Assembly: GCF_001544695.2 (NCBI RefSeq)
Contig: NZ_FCOM02000026.1
Coordinates: 41,241 to 105,240 of the forward strand
DNA length: 64,000 nt
Reading direction: 5' to 3'
Source of the DNA: Caballeronia arvi
GTDB taxonomy: Bacteria > Pseudomonadota > Gammaproteobacteria > Burkholderiales > Burkholderiaceae
The first letter of the stretch is position 1. Every line of letters starts with the position of its first letter. A program made the position numbers and the translations under genes. Positions 1-9,178 of this stretch are shown piece by piece. Below the pieces are notes generated by a model, which searched no databases, was not told where the DNA came from, and worked only from the letters and a program-made list of their open reading frames with translations.

Positions 1-665
1 CGCGCCACGGCAAGCCGACGGAGATGATCGCGCATTACATCGAAACCGCATTGCTGCCGCGCGCGGATGTCGTGATCGATCTGCACGCGGGCGGCGCATC
101 GTTCGATCATGCGCCGACCTTGCTCGCATCGCCGCCGCCCCCGAGCGATGCCGCGCGACGCGCGCGCTACCTCGAACTCGTGCGCGCGTTCGGCGCACCG
201 AACACGATGGTCATGGATCTGCTCGGCGAAGACCGCACGTTCGCGGCGGCGGCGGAACGTCGCGGCAAGCTGTTTCTCTGCGGCGAATTCGGCGGCCACG
301 CGGGCTGCGATGCAGCCAACCTCGCGATCGTCGAGCGTGGCCTGCAACGCGTGCTGCAACGTCTCGGCATGCTGCGCGATGAAGCCGTCATCGCGCAACC
401 GGCGACGCGTTATTTCCGTGTGGAAGGCGCGCAGCACTATGTCTATGCGCCGCACGACGGCGTGTTCGAACCCGCCTTCGCGCTCGATGACGACGTGCGC
501 GCGGGCCAGCTCGCCGGCCGCCTCTTCGATCCGCACGAGCCGTGGCGCGCGCCGCGCGAGATCGCATTCCGTGGCGATGGCCGCGTGATGTGCGCGCGCA
601 CGTTCGCTCGCGTCGAAGCGGGCGACTGCATCGCGCTCGTCGCCGCCGAAACTTCCCTCGACTGA
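1..665 (+). CDS. Succinylglutamate desuccinylase/aspartoacylase family deacylase, C-terminal part
   Basis: The gene enters from outside the window; the frame is open from base 3, so the true start is not visible. The visible part carries the family hallmarks: DLHAGG, with a zinc-ligand histidine, shortly after the first in-frame Met, and GEFGG about 70 residues later, with the expected catalytic Glu. The C-terminal third fits the beta-rich domain of AstE/AspA/DoeB-type enzymes, which are zinc amidases removing an acyl group from an N-acylated amino acid. The substrate cannot be read from the sequence. An MFS carrier starts 18 bases downstream and a metallo-hydrolase follows, so these three genes look like one operon for uptake and hydrolysis of an acylated compound. 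Confidence 0.8.
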   Translation, partial: RHGKPTEMIAHYIETALLPRADVVIDLHAGGASFDHAPTLLASPPPPSDAARRARYLELVRAFGAPNTMVMDLLGEDRTFAAAAERRGKLFLCGEFGGHAGCDAANLAIVERGLQRVLQRLGMLRDEAVIAQPATRYFRVEGAQHYVYAPHDGVFEPAFALDDDVRAGQLAGRLFDPHEPWRAPREIAFRGDGRVMCARTFARVEAGDCIALVAAETSLD

Positions 666-683
666 CATTCAAGGAGCACACGC

Positions 684-2006
684 ATGAGCGCTCATCCTCT
701 GCCCGCGCACGCGCGCAGGTCCATCGACGCGCGGCATCCGACGTATATCGTGCTGCTGTTCTTCGTCTGCTTCGCGTTCTCGTATCTCGACCGGCAAATC
801 GTCAGCATTCTCGTGCAGCCGATCAAGCTCACGCTCGGCCTCACCGATACGCAAATCGGCCTGCTCCAAGGCTTCTCGTTCACGATGTGCTATGCGACCG
901 CGGGCGTATTCGTCGCGCGTCTCGTCGATCGTGCGAACCGCGTCAGACTGATCGCGGCATGCGTCGCGATCTGGGCGATATCGACGGCAATGTGCGGCTT
1001 CGCAACGAGCTTCGCCGAACTGCTCGCCGCGCGCGCGGGCACCGCGATCGCGGAAGCCGCCTTGAGTCCGGCGGCGCTTTCCATCTTCAGCGATATCTTT
1101 CCGCCGCGCAAAGTCACGCGCGCGAGCAGTGTCTTTATGCTCGGACCATATATCGGCGGCGGGCTCGCGCTCTTCGGCGGCGGCATGCTGCTTTCCGCGA
1201 CGGGCGGAGATTCGGGCGCGTGGCTCACGGCTCATGGATTTGCGCCGTGGCAGGCGGTGTTCGTGCTCGTCGGCCTGCCGGGTCTCGTGCTTGCGGCGCT
1301 CGTCGCGTTCACGGTGCGCGAACCGGCGCGACATGAAGTCGATGAAGCGAGGCATGTCGACGACGCGCTGCCGACGCTGCGTGAAGTGCTCGTCGAACTC
1401 TTCGTGCGCAATCGCTTCTGCGCACCGTACTTCGCCGCGTATGTCGCGTTGATCACATTGTTCTATTCGCATGCCGCGTGGTTTCCGACGCTGTTGATGC
1501 GGCATTTCCATCTCGCGCCATCGCAGGTCGGCACGATGGCCGCACCCGCATACATGATCGGCGGCATGCTCGGCGTGGCGGCGGCGGGTCTGCTCGCGGC
1601 GCGTGTCACCGATGAGCGCGCGCTGCAAAAGGTGCTGGCGCTCTCCGCATGCGCGGTGGCCGCGCTCGTGCCCGCCGCGGTCGCGATGCCGCTCGTCTCC
1701 GGCAGCACGCTCGCGATCGTGCTGTACGGCACATGCGCGCTTGCCGCCAGCATCGCGATGGCGCTCGCGCCCGTGCCGCTGCAAATCGCCGTGCCGAACC
1801 GCATGCGCGGACGCTCGATCGCGCTGCTCGTCTTCATGACCAACGCGATCAGCGGCGGCGTCGGACCGCTCGCGGTAGGCTATCTGAATGAGCGCGTCGG
1901 CGGCGCGCACGCGCTTGCGATCGTCGGCGGAAGCGCGGCACTCGCCAGCGCACTGCTCTATGCGCTGGCGACGCGGCGCATCGCGTTACCGCGCAAGGAG
2001 GCTTGA
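684..2006 (+). CDS. MFS transporter
   Basis: This is a 440-residue integral membrane protein with about twelve hydrophobic segments and the MFS loop pattern after TM1 (YLDRQIVSILVQPIK), as in Spinster- or hexuronate-type carriers. AAGGAG lies just upstream of the ATG. It follows the deacylase gene by 18 bases, and the next gene begins 2 bases after its stop, so it is probably co-transcribed. Role by inference: import of the substrate of the neighbouring deacylase or hydrolase. A central soluble loop separates the two six-helix halves near residues 205-235. Confidence 0.85.
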   Translation: MSAHPLPAHARRSIDARHPTYIVLLFFVCFAFSYLDRQIVSILVQPIKLTLGLTDTQIGLLQGFSFTMCYATAGVFVARLVDRANRVRLIAACVAIWAISTAMCGFATSFAELLAARAGTAIAEAALSPAALSIFSDIFPPRKVTRASSVFMLGPYIGGGLALFGGGMLLSATGGDSGAWLTAHGFAPWQAVFVLVGLPGLVLAALVAFTVREPARHEVDEARHVDDALPTLREVLVELFVRNRFCAPYFAAYVALITLFYSHAAWFPTLLMRHFHLAPSQVGTMAAPAYMIGGMLGVAAAGLLAARVTDERALQKVLALSACAVAALVPAAVAMPLVSGSTLAIVLYGTCALAASIAMALAPVPLQIAVPNRMRGRSIALLVFMTNAISGGVGPLAVGYLNERVGGAHALAIVGGSAALASALLYALATRRIALPRKEA

Positions 2007-2008
2007 CG

Positions 2009-2869
2009 ATGACTCATCATGCGTTCAGTTGCCGTATCGGCGACATGAAGATCACGCGCATCGACGAAACGGGTTTCGCGCTCGCGCCGGAAAAGCTTTA
2101 TCCCGATTGGGACGCTACCGATGCGAGCGATTTTTTGAATCACGCCGGGCTCGTCGAACTGCGCACGCATTTCTGGGTAATCGAACGCGACGGGCTTACA
2201 TTCGTCGTCGATACGGCCATTGGCAATCACAAGGCGCGGCCGTTCAGCGCGCTCTTCGACAAGCTCGATAATCCCGTGCTCGAACGCTTCGCGGCCGCGG
2301 GATTCGATCGTCGCGCGATCGACTATGTGCTGCTCACGCATCTTCATGTCGATCATGTCGGCTGGAACACGCATTGGGAGAACGGACGCTGGACGCCGGT
2401 GTTCCCGAACGCGCTGCATGTGTTCGGCGAGCGCGAGCGCGGATTCTTCGATACACCCGAAGGCGAGCCGCGGCGCATGGTCTACGAAGACAGTGTTGTC
2501 CCGCTGATCGATGCGGGCCTCACGCGCACCGTCCCCGATGAAGGCGCGATGCTCGTCGAAGGCGTTCGCTTCCTGCCGACCTTCGGGCATAGCGCGGGAC
2601 ACATGGCGATCGCGATGGAATCGAATGGCGAGACGGCAATCTTTTCCGGCGACGTGATGCATAGCGCGATACAAGTCCGCAGGCCGCAGTGGAGTTCCGT
2701 GTTCTGCCGACGGCCCGACGACGCGCGCGCGTCGCGCGACTGGCTACTGAACCACGCGGCAGATCGAAAGGCCGCCGTCTTCACCGCGCATTTTCCGCAT
2801 ACATCAGCGGGCAGAATCGAAAAGACCGCGCATGGCTTCGTATGGACCTGGCTACCCGCCGGCGATTGA
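2009..2869 (+). CDS. Metallo-beta-lactamase-fold hydrolase
   Basis: The 286-residue protein has the zinc motif HLHVDH at residues 111-116, a second histidine in GHSAGH, a metal-bridging Asp in FSGDVMH and a late His in FTAHFPH, the usual order for lactonase-like MBL enzymes. A TTG lies 6 bases upstream in frame, but the ATG at 2009 is preferred because AAGGAG (1995-2000) sits 8 bases before it. No signal peptide is seen, so it is likely cytoplasmic. It forms the end of an operon with the deacylase and the MFS carrier. Hydrolysis of a lactone or ester is plausible; the substrate is unknown. Confidence 0.85.
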   Translation: MTHHAFSCRIGDMKITRIDETGFALAPEKLYPDWDATDASDFLNHAGLVELRTHFWVIERDGLTFVVDTAIGNHKARPFSALFDKLDNPVLERFAAAGFDRRAIDYVLLTHLHVDHVGWNTHWENGRWTPVFPNALHVFGERERGFFDTPEGEPRRMVYEDSVVPLIDAGLTRTVPDEGAMLVEGVRFLPTFGHSAGHMAIAMESNGETAIFSGDVMHSAIQVRRPQWSSVFCRRPDDARASRDWLLNHAADRKAAVFTAHFPHTSAGRIEKTAHGFVWTWLPAGD

Positions 2870-2886
2870 CTCCCCACCTTGCTCAA

Positions 2887-2901
2887 CCCCCAAAAGGGGG
2901 G
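2887..2901 (+). terminator. Short G/C hairpin after the MBL gene
   Basis: Five C and five G residues form a stem around an AAAA loop 17 bases after the MBL stop codon. There is no following T run, so it may only stabilise a 3' end or assist termination. Confidence 0.3.
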
Positions 2902-2961
2902 TATTCGACGACTGCGAGTTCCGTGACCATAAGGGCTTAATAAATTTCCTAAGAAAGCGGC

Positions 2962-3192
2962 ATGAACCGCAGAAAAGCCCGACTGACCGACGCTCGACGA
3001 CTCGCGCTCACAGACGCCGACATCGCGCATCTGCGAGTGGCGATCGAATCGTCCATGCGCGATGATCATCCGGCACTTCCGCCGGCCTACTGGCGCCGTC
3101 GATTGACGAAGCTGCTGCGCGATGAAAATCTCCTTGCGAGACAGACCCAGCAGATCGCGGAATTGCTCGATCGTCTCGGGTCCGGGCAATAG
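2962..3192 (+). CDS. Small protein with YWR motif, unknown function
   Basis: A 76-residue charged protein without a signal peptide or membrane segment, predicted mostly helical. It contains PPAYWRRRL followed by a Gln/Leu-rich helix ending in AELLDRL. The same pattern (PVSYWRERI, then a Gln/Glu-rich helix ending LLEELERI) occurs in the small gene at 32039-32338, so the two look like paralogues. A weak purine-rich ribosome site precedes the ATG. It converges on the aldehyde dehydrogenase gene with a 1-base gap. No function is known to me. Confidence 0.55.
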   Translation: MNRRKARLTDARRLALTDADIAHLRVAIESSMRDDHPALPPAYWRRRLTKLLRDENLLARQTQQIAELLDRLGSGQ

Positions 3193-3193
3193 A

Positions 3194-4615
3194 CTAAACC
3201 ACACCGAGCATCGCTTTCGGTTCGAGAAACGCTTCGAGCCCGAACGTGCCATATTCGCGCCCGATGCCTGATTGCTTGAACCCGCCGAACGGCGCGGCCG
3301 GCTCGTGCGCGAGCGTGTTGACGAGCACGCGCCCCGCTTCGATGCGCGACGCCACCGCGCTCGCGCGCACGGCATCCGACGATGCGACGTAGGCTTGCAA
3401 GCCATAGGGCGTATCGTTGGCGATCGCGATGGCCTCTTCGACATCGCGATACGCGATGATCGACAGCACTGGCCCGAAAATCTCCTCGCGCGCGATGGTC
3501 ATGTCGTTCGTCACGTCGCTGAATACGGTGGGACGCACGAACCATCCCGCGCGGAGATCATCCGGGCGACCCTCGCCGCCTGCGATCAGACGCGCGCCTT
3601 CATCGATCCCGGTACGAATGTAGCGCTGCACGCGCTCCCATTGCTTGCGGCTCACCATCGGGCCGATGCTCGTGCGCGGATCGCGCGGATCGCCCGATCG
3701 AATCTTCGCGACCGCGCTCACGATCTTTTCTTCGAACTCGGCGAGGCGCGCGCGCGGCACGAGAATGCGCGTGCCGGCGATGCACGCCTGCCCGCTGTTC
3801 ATGAAGCCCGCGTCCAGCGCGAGGGGCACGGCTTCGTCGAAACGGGCATCGTCGAGCACGATCATCGGCGACTTGCCGCCGAGCTCCAGCGTCACGCGCT
3901 TGAGCGTCTCGGCGGCGGTGCGCAGGATCGTCTTGCCGACGACCGTCGATCCGGTGAACGACAGCTTCGCCACGTCCGGATGCGCGCTGATTTCCGCGCC
4001 AACCGTTTCACCGCGTCCCGTGACGATGTTGAACACGCCCGCGGGCAAGCCCGCTTCATGCAGCGCTTCGGTGACGATGCGCGTCTGCATCGCGCTCATC
4101 TCGCTCGGCTTGATGACAGCCGTGCAACCAGCCGCGAGCGCCGCCGCGAACTTGCCGCAGATGAAGCCCGCATTGCTGTTCCACGGCGTGATCAGACCCG
4201 CGACGCCGAGCGGCTGCATCACCACTTTCGCCGTTCCCGCTTCACGCACGAACGCATAGTCTTCGAGCACCTTCGCCGCCTGAAGCAGGACGTTGCTCGC
4301 GTGCTGCGCCATCCAGCGGCCGCGCGAGACCGGTGCGCCGTATTCCTCGACGATGGCTTCGAACAACGCATCTTCCTTCGCGACGACGGCCTCATGCATA
4401 CGCCTCAGCATATCGATACGTTCACGCTTGTGCGTGCGCGAAAACGCCGGAAATGCTCGCTTCGCCGCGGCGATGGCATTGCGCGCATCGTCGGCATCGG
4501 CGAGGCGCACGCGGCCGATCACCTCTTCTGTGGCCGGATCGAAGAGATCGAAAAGCTCGCTGCCGTGCGGTGTGACGAAAGCGCCGTCGATATAGATTTT
4601 GTCGATGATTTGCAT
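3194..4615 (-). CDS. Aldehyde dehydrogenase family protein
   Basis: The 473-residue protein is a full-length NAD(P)+-dependent aldehyde dehydrogenase. Visible landmarks are PWN (residues 144-146, oxyanion Asn), Lys169 in the cofactor site, ELGGKSP with the general base Glu244, and GQACIAG with the nucleophile Cys278. It oxidises an unidentified aldehyde to the acid in the cytoplasm. It is divergent from the LysR gene at 4716 across a 100-base gap, the usual arrangement for control by the neighbouring LysR protein. All catalytic residues are present. Confidence 0.9.
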   Translation of the reverse strand: MQIIDKIYIDGAFVTPHGSELFDLFDPATEEVIGRVRLADADDARNAIAAAKRAFPAFSRTHKRERIDMLRRMHEAVVAKEDALFEAIVEEYGAPVSRGRWMAQHASNVLLQAAKVLEDYAFVREAGTAKVVMQPLGVAGLITPWNSNAGFICGKFAAALAAGCTAVIKPSEMSAMQTRIVTEALHEAGLPAGVFNIVTGRGETVGAEISAHPDVAKLSFTGSTVVGKTILRTAAETLKRVTLELGGKSPMIVLDDARFDEAVPLALDAGFMNSGQACIAGTRILVPRARLAEFEEKIVSAVAKIRSGDPRDPRTSIGPMVSRKQWERVQRYIRTGIDEGARLIAGGEGRPDDLRAGWFVRPTVFSDVTNDMTIAREEIFGPVLSIIAYRDVEEAIAIANDTPYGLQAYVASSDAVRASAVASRIEAGRVLVNTLAHEPAAPFGGFKQSGIGREYGTFGLEAFLEPKAMLGVV

Positions 4616-4715
4616 GTTTGATTCGCTGAGCCGATGTCCTGACTCGACGATAAGGCGTTTGCATTGATTCGACTAGCCGTACAATCCGGCATGGCCTCTT
4701 GAGTGATTTAGCATA

Positions 4716-5651
4716 ATGAAAACGTCCGGACTCGCCGAGCTCGAAGCCGTTCTCGCCGTCGCGCGTCATCGCAGCTTTCGCGCGGCGGCGAGCGAGTTGA
4801 GCGTATCGACGTCGGCCCTCAGTCACGCGATCGCCGCGCTCGAAGCGCGCATCGGCGTACGGCTTTTCAACCGCACGACGCGCAGCGTGTCCCTGTCCGA
4901 AGCCGGCGCACAGTTCGTGCAGAACGTCGCGCCCGCGCTCACGACGATCCGCGATGCGCTGACGCAGGCGGGCAGCTTTCGCGACACGCCATCGGGCACG
5001 CTGCGCATCAACACGTCGGTGGGCGCGGCGCATCAGGTGATGCCGGTGTTCATCGCTTTCCTGCAGCGCTATCCCGACATGAAGCTCGATATCGTCACCG
5101 AAGGACGGCTGATCGATATCGTCGTCGAGGGTTTCGATGCCGGCATTCGTCTGCTGGAAACCGTGCCGCAGGACATGATCGCGGTGCCGTTCGGCGACCG
5201 GCAGCGATTCGCCGTTGTCGGCAGCCCCGCGTATTTCGCGCGTCACAAGCCGCCGCGCACGCCTGCGGATCTCGCGAGGCATCGCTGTATCCGCAGCCGC
5301 ATGCCGGGCGGGTCGATCTACCAATGGGAATTCGCAAGACATGGCGAGGCGGTGCGCATCGACGGCGACGGCGCGCTGATGCTCGATGAGCCCGGACTGA
5401 TGCTCGCGGCGGCGCGCGCGGGGCTCGGCCTCGCCTATCTGACCGAATGGAACGTTGCCGCCGATCTCGCGTCGGGCACGCTCGTGCGCGTGCTCGAAGA
5501 CTGGACGCCGCCGCTCGACGGACTCTGCCTCTACTATTCGGGCCGCCGCCATGCGCCCGCGGGGCTGCGTGCGTTGACGGAGTTGATCCGCGACTATGCC
5601 GATGCGAAGCGTAAGCCCGTGGCAAGGAAAAAGAAGGCTCGCGACGTGTAA
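4716..5651 (+). CDS. LysR-family transcriptional regulator
   Basis: 311 residues. The N-terminal winged helix-turn-helix covers about residues 10-60 (FRAAASELSVSTSALSHAI as the HTH) and the remainder is a periplasmic-binding-like effector domain. It belongs to the CrgA/YafC-like group of short-tailed LysR regulators. It is divergently placed from the aldehyde dehydrogenase gene and probably controls it and itself. The C terminus is very basic (KRKPVARKKK). Confidence 0.9.
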   Translation: MKTSGLAELEAVLAVARHRSFRAAASELSVSTSALSHAIAALEARIGVRLFNRTTRSVSLSEAGAQFVQNVAPALTTIRDALTQAGSFRDTPSGTLRINTSVGAAHQVMPVFIAFLQRYPDMKLDIVTEGRLIDIVVEGFDAGIRLLETVPQDMIAVPFGDRQRFAVVGSPAYFARHKPPRTPADLARHRCIRSRMPGGSIYQWEFARHGEAVRIDGDGALMLDEPGLMLAAARAGLGLAYLTEWNVAADLASGTLVRVLEDWTPPLDGLCLYYSGRRHAPAGLRALTELIRDYADAKRKPVARKKKARDV

Positions 5652-5973
5652 CGCTGCATTCGGCGCTCGCGCTACGCTCCGGTTGGAACGCCTGATTCAA
5701 ACGCTTAACGCAGCCATCAGTTTTGTTTATCGCGTCGACGCGCACGAACGCGTTGAAAACGATATGCGCGCGCCTCCGAAAGCCTGATGCGACAAGACCT
5801 GCATGAGCGCCCTGCCCGCGCCCTTGCACGGGCCATCGAGACTAACCCACTGGTTAACCCTTTCTGTTTCCCCTTCGCATGCACGGCGTACGTTTGCAGC
5901 GCGGGCAATGGGCGCGCTATGCGCCCTGCCATCGCGTCAACAACCAACGACCATCGATGAGGGGTTTTCAAGG
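5652..5973. other. Intergenic region upstream of the porin gene
   Basis: 322 bases without a convincing gene. It is less GC-rich than its surroundings around 5700-5770 and contains the 8-base palindrome GGTTAACC at 5852-5859, about 115 bases before the porin start. It presumably holds the porin promoter and a long 5' leader. No unambiguous -35/-10 pair was recognised. Confidence 0.5.
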
Positions 5974-7221
5974 GTGAAACGTCAACTGAAGCCATTGACT
6001 GTGGCGGTGCTTGCGTACGCGGCGACGATCGCGACGCCGGCCTTCGCGCAAAGTAGTGTGACGCTGTACGGTATCGTCGACGATTCGATCGTCTATCAGA
6101 GCAGCCAGACGAACCTGGCCAAGACGAATCCGGGCCGCTCGAACGTCAAGATGGCCTCGGGCATCTGGGCGGGCAGCCGCTTCGGCCTGAAGGGCGCTGA
6201 GGATCTCGGCGGCGGCAACAAGGCGATCTTCCAGCTGGAATCGGGCTTCGACATCAACAGCGGCAGCCAGCAGTTCACCAACGCGATGTTCGGCCGTCAG
6301 GCGTGGGTCGGTCTGACGAACCCCGGCTACGGTACCTTGACGTTGGGCCGCCAGTACACCTCGTACTACACGCTGCTCTCGCCGTATAGCCCGACCAACT
6401 GGCTGACCGGCTACTTCGGCGCGCACCCGGGCGATGTGGACGGCCTGGACACGATCTATCGCGCGAACAACTCGGTGGTCTACACGTCGCCGAAGCTCTA
6501 CGGCTTTACGGTGAGCGGCTCATACTCGTTCGCAGGCGTGCCGGACAGCGTGTACCAAGGCTCGACGTGGTCGGCTGCGTTGCAGTACCAGCAAGGTCCG
6601 ATCGGCGGTGCGGTGGCGTTCTCGCGCATCAACAACGCGGCCAACGGCGGCGGCATCTACAGCAGCAGCTCGACGACGATCAACAGCACGTCGGCGACCG
6701 ATGGCTCGGGCCAGCCGGGCGTATCGGCGGTGACCGCGGGTTATCAGCGCGCACAGGCTCAGCAACGCTTCGCAGTCGCGGGCGGCTATCAATTCAACAG
6801 CGCGTGGGACATCTCGGTCACGTACACGAACGTTCAGTACATCCCGGGCGTGAACTCGCTGTTCACCGACGAAGCCGTATTCAACACGGCCGGCACGGTG
6901 CTGCACTGGAAGGCGACGTCGGCATGGGACTTCGCAGCGGGCTACAGCTACACGTGGGCAAGCAAGGCGAACGGCATCAACGACGCGGCTTCGTATCACC
7001 AGTTCAACCTGTCCCAGTACTACTCGCTCTCGAAGCGCACGGGCCTGTACGCACTGGAAGCGTTCCAGCGCGCGAACGGCAACACGCTGGCCGTTCCGTC
7101 GGGCACGACGAGCAATCGTCAGACCGCGGCGAACGCGACCATCGGTGATGGCTTCCAGAGCGCGCCGTCGGCATCGCGCAGCATGTTCGCGGCGGGCGTG
7201 GGTATCATTCACCGCTTTTGA
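5974..7221 (+). CDS. Outer-membrane porin (OpcP-like, Gram-negative porin family)
   Basis: The 415-residue product starts at a GTG with a GAGGGG ribosome site about 9 bases upstream. An upstream extension in the same frame to 5803 is rejected because the signal peptide begins here. The signal peptide ends at PAFA, followed by QSSVTLYGI, the canonical mature N terminus of Burkholderiales 16-strand porins. Alternating beta-strand sequence follows, including the GSRFGLKGAEDLGGG hallmark, and the chain ends in GIIHRF with the C-terminal Phe needed for outer-membrane assembly. It is a general diffusion pore; substrate preference cannot be read. A tannase-family gene follows after a strong hairpin. 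Confidence 0.93.
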   Translation: MKRQLKPLTVAVLAYAATIATPAFAQSSVTLYGIVDDSIVYQSSQTNLAKTNPGRSNVKMASGIWAGSRFGLKGAEDLGGGNKAIFQLESGFDINSGSQQFTNAMFGRQAWVGLTNPGYGTLTLGRQYTSYYTLLSPYSPTNWLTGYFGAHPGDVDGLDTIYRANNSVVYTSPKLYGFTVSGSYSFAGVPDSVYQGSTWSAALQYQQGPIGGAVAFSRINNAANGGGIYSSSSTTINSTSATDGSGQPGVSAVTAGYQRAQAQQRFAVAGGYQFNSAWDISVTYTNVQYIPGVNSLFTDEAVFNTAGTVLHWKATSAWDFAAGYSYTWASKANGINDAASYHQFNLSQYYSLSKRTGLYALEAFQRANGNTLAVPSGTTSNRQTAANATIGDGFQSAPSASRSMFAAGVGIIHRF

Positions 7222-7248
7222 TACGGCATCCTGATTAGATGTTTCTTC

Positions 7249-7276
7249 TCGCCTGCACGCGGTGCCGTGCAGGCGA
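7249..7276 (+). terminator. Perfect 11-bp hairpin between porin and tannase genes
   Basis: TCGCCTGCACG and its exact complement CGTGCAGGCGA flank a 6-base loop, 27 bases after the porin stop. There is no T tract. It may act as a weak or factor-assisted terminator, or protect the porin mRNA 3' end. Confidence 0.5.
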
Positions 7277-7319
7277 CGCCCAATCGTTCGCCATCGAAAA
7301 TGAAGTCAAGGAGATAACC

Positions 7320-9062
7320 ATGAGAGCTCTGGACCCCAAGCGAATACTTGCCGTATTCGCCACCTGCGTCGTGACGGTCGTCATCGGCGCGTGTGGCGGC
7401 AACAGCAGCACGACCGACAGCGACAGCGCCGCCAAGACACCTTTGGCTGTCGTGAAGCCGGTCGTCGATTGCTCGAAGCTCGCATCGCTCGATATCACCG
7501 ATATCGGCGGCGCGGGCAGCACGATCACTTCCGCCACGGTGACGGCAGCGACGGTCAACGGCGCGACCGTCAACTATTGCGCAGTGAAGGGCACGCTCGC
7601 GCCGTCGAATACATTCGAAGTCGCATTGCCGGTCGATTCGTGGACGCAGCGCTTCGCGGAACTCGGCTGCGGCGGCCTGTGCGGCAATCTGAGCGATCCG
7701 ACCAAGCAAAGCTCGTTCAGCTTCAGCTATACGTGCCCGCTCGTGCAGCAAGGCGGCTTCGTGACGGCGGCCACCGACATGGGTCATTCGGGGCAAAGCA
7801 CCGCATGGACCACCGATCCGCAAAAGCAGGCCGACTTCGCTTATCGCGGCCAGCACATCACGACCCTGGCGGCGAAAAAGCTGATCAAGGCTTACTACGG
7901 TCAGGAGCAGAAGTATTCGTACTTCGTCGGCTGCTCCGATGGCGGACGTGAAGCGTTGATGGCCGCGCAGCGTTATCCGTCAGATTACAACGGCATCGTC
8001 GCGGGTGCACCGGCCGCGCATTTCCAGATCCAGAACTCGCTGTATCACGGCTGGAACGTCGAATCGAACAGCACGACGGGCACGAGCGCCGGCAAGGCCG
8101 TGCTCTATGCCGACAAGGCTCAGGTGCTGCACAAGGCGGTCGTCGCTGCATGCGGCGGGCAAGCGGGCGTGGACGATGGCCTCATCGCCGATCCGCGCAC
8201 GTGTCATTTCGATCCCGCGACGATCCAGTGCGCGGCGAGCGCATCGAGCACGAGCAACTGCCTGACCGCCGCGGAAGTCGCGACGGCCAAGAAGCTCTAC
8301 AGCGGTCCGACCGATGCGAACAGCGGCATGCTCATGCTCGGCGGCTCGCCGCAGTATGGATCGGAAGCGAACTGGATCGGCGTGGAAGTGCCGACGTCGA
8401 ACTCCACGGACGCAGCCGTGCCCGTGACGAGCCTCTTCAGCTACACGATCGTGAGCGGCGCGTATAACCTGATCTTCACGGGATCGCCGACGATGCCGAA
8501 CGTCGATACCTTCGGTTATCGCGACGCGAGCTTCTACGCGAGCTATCTGCAGACGAACCACACGCTCAACGATGCGACGAGCCCGGATCTGTCGGCATTC
8601 AAGAACGCGGGCGGCAAGCTGATCCTGTGGCATGGCTGGGCGGATCAGCATATCTCGCCGCTTTTCACGATCCGCTATTACCAGGCCGTGAAGGACACGA
8701 TGGGCGAAACGAATGCGAACGCGTTCTCGCGTCTCTACGTGGTGCCGGGCGTGGGCCACTGCGGCGGCGGTGAGGGCTTCCCGAACATCGACCTCGTTTC
8801 GCAGATCACGGGTTGGGTCGAACAAGGTTCGGCGCCGAACGCGGTCATGGCCTATCAGACCGATACGACGGACAAGGTGACGGCGTCGCGCCCGGTCTAT
8901 CCGTATCCGGCCGTCGCGAAGTTCAACGGCTCTGGCGACTGGCACGATGGCGCGAACTGGGCTCAGGGCGCACCGCTTTATAACGATGCGGCGCCTGCTT
9001 GGGCGGGGGCGAGTTTCTATACGTCGTATAGCCCGAAGACGCAAGGGGTCGCAGCGCCCTGA
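7320..9062 (+). CDS. Tannase/feruloyl esterase family lipoprotein
   Basis: The 580-residue product starts at the ATG at 7320 after AAGGAG; an in-frame upstream start at 7239 would cut through the intergenic hairpin. The signal peptide ends in a lipobox (VIGAC, Cys25), predicting a lipid-anchored exported enzyme. The alpha/beta-hydrolase nucleophile motif GCSDGG is at 204-209, and a late HCGGG follows VVPGVG. The paired Cys before the catalytic Ser and next to the catalytic His match the CS-D-HC motif known for tannases and feruloyl esterases. An Asp in WHGWADQ is the likely third member. Likely role: hydrolysis of phenolic or other bulky esters outside the inner membrane. Confidence 0.88.
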   Translation: MRALDPKRILAVFATCVVTVVIGACGGNSSTTDSDSAAKTPLAVVKPVVDCSKLASLDITDIGGAGSTITSATVTAATVNGATVNYCAVKGTLAPSNTFEVALPVDSWTQRFAELGCGGLCGNLSDPTKQSSFSFSYTCPLVQQGGFVTAATDMGHSGQSTAWTTDPQKQADFAYRGQHITTLAAKKLIKAYYGQEQKYSYFVGCSDGGREALMAAQRYPSDYNGIVAGAPAAHFQIQNSLYHGWNVESNSTTGTSAGKAVLYADKAQVLHKAVVAACGGQAGVDDGLIADPRTCHFDPATIQCAASASSTSNCLTAAEVATAKKLYSGPTDANSGMLMLGGSPQYGSEANWIGVEVPTSNSTDAAVPVTSLFSYTIVSGAYNLIFTGSPTMPNVDTFGYRDASFYASYLQTNHTLNDATSPDLSAFKNAGGKLILWHGWADQHISPLFTIRYYQAVKDTMGETNANAFSRLYVVPGVGHCGGGEGFPNIDLVSQITGWVEQGSAPNAVMAYQTDTTDKVTASRPVYPYPAVAKFNGSGDWHDGANWAQGAPLYNDAAPAWAGASFYTSYSPKTQGVAAP

Positions 9063-9080
9063 GTCTGTTGCCGTAAGAAC

Positions 9081-9108
9081 GCGCCGTCGTGATGTATAGC
9101 GACGGCGC
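9081..9108 (+). terminator. Hairpin after the tannase-family gene
   Basis: A perfect 9-bp stem (GCGCCGTCG / CGACGGCGC) with a 10-base loop begins 19 bases after the stop codon. It is a plausible transcript end, though no U tract follows. Confidence 0.45.
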
Positions 9109-9178
9109 ATGCTTGCCTGCCTGTTTCGATCTGGTCATGATAGGGGTCTTGACTGCGGTTCGAGCGCAAGGAGGCATG

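Noticed and set aside
3272..4621. A 449-residue plus-strand open frame opposite the aldehyde dehydrogenase
   Set aside because: It is Arg/His/Asp-rich with no domain, while the opposite strand encodes an intact enzyme with all catalytic residues.
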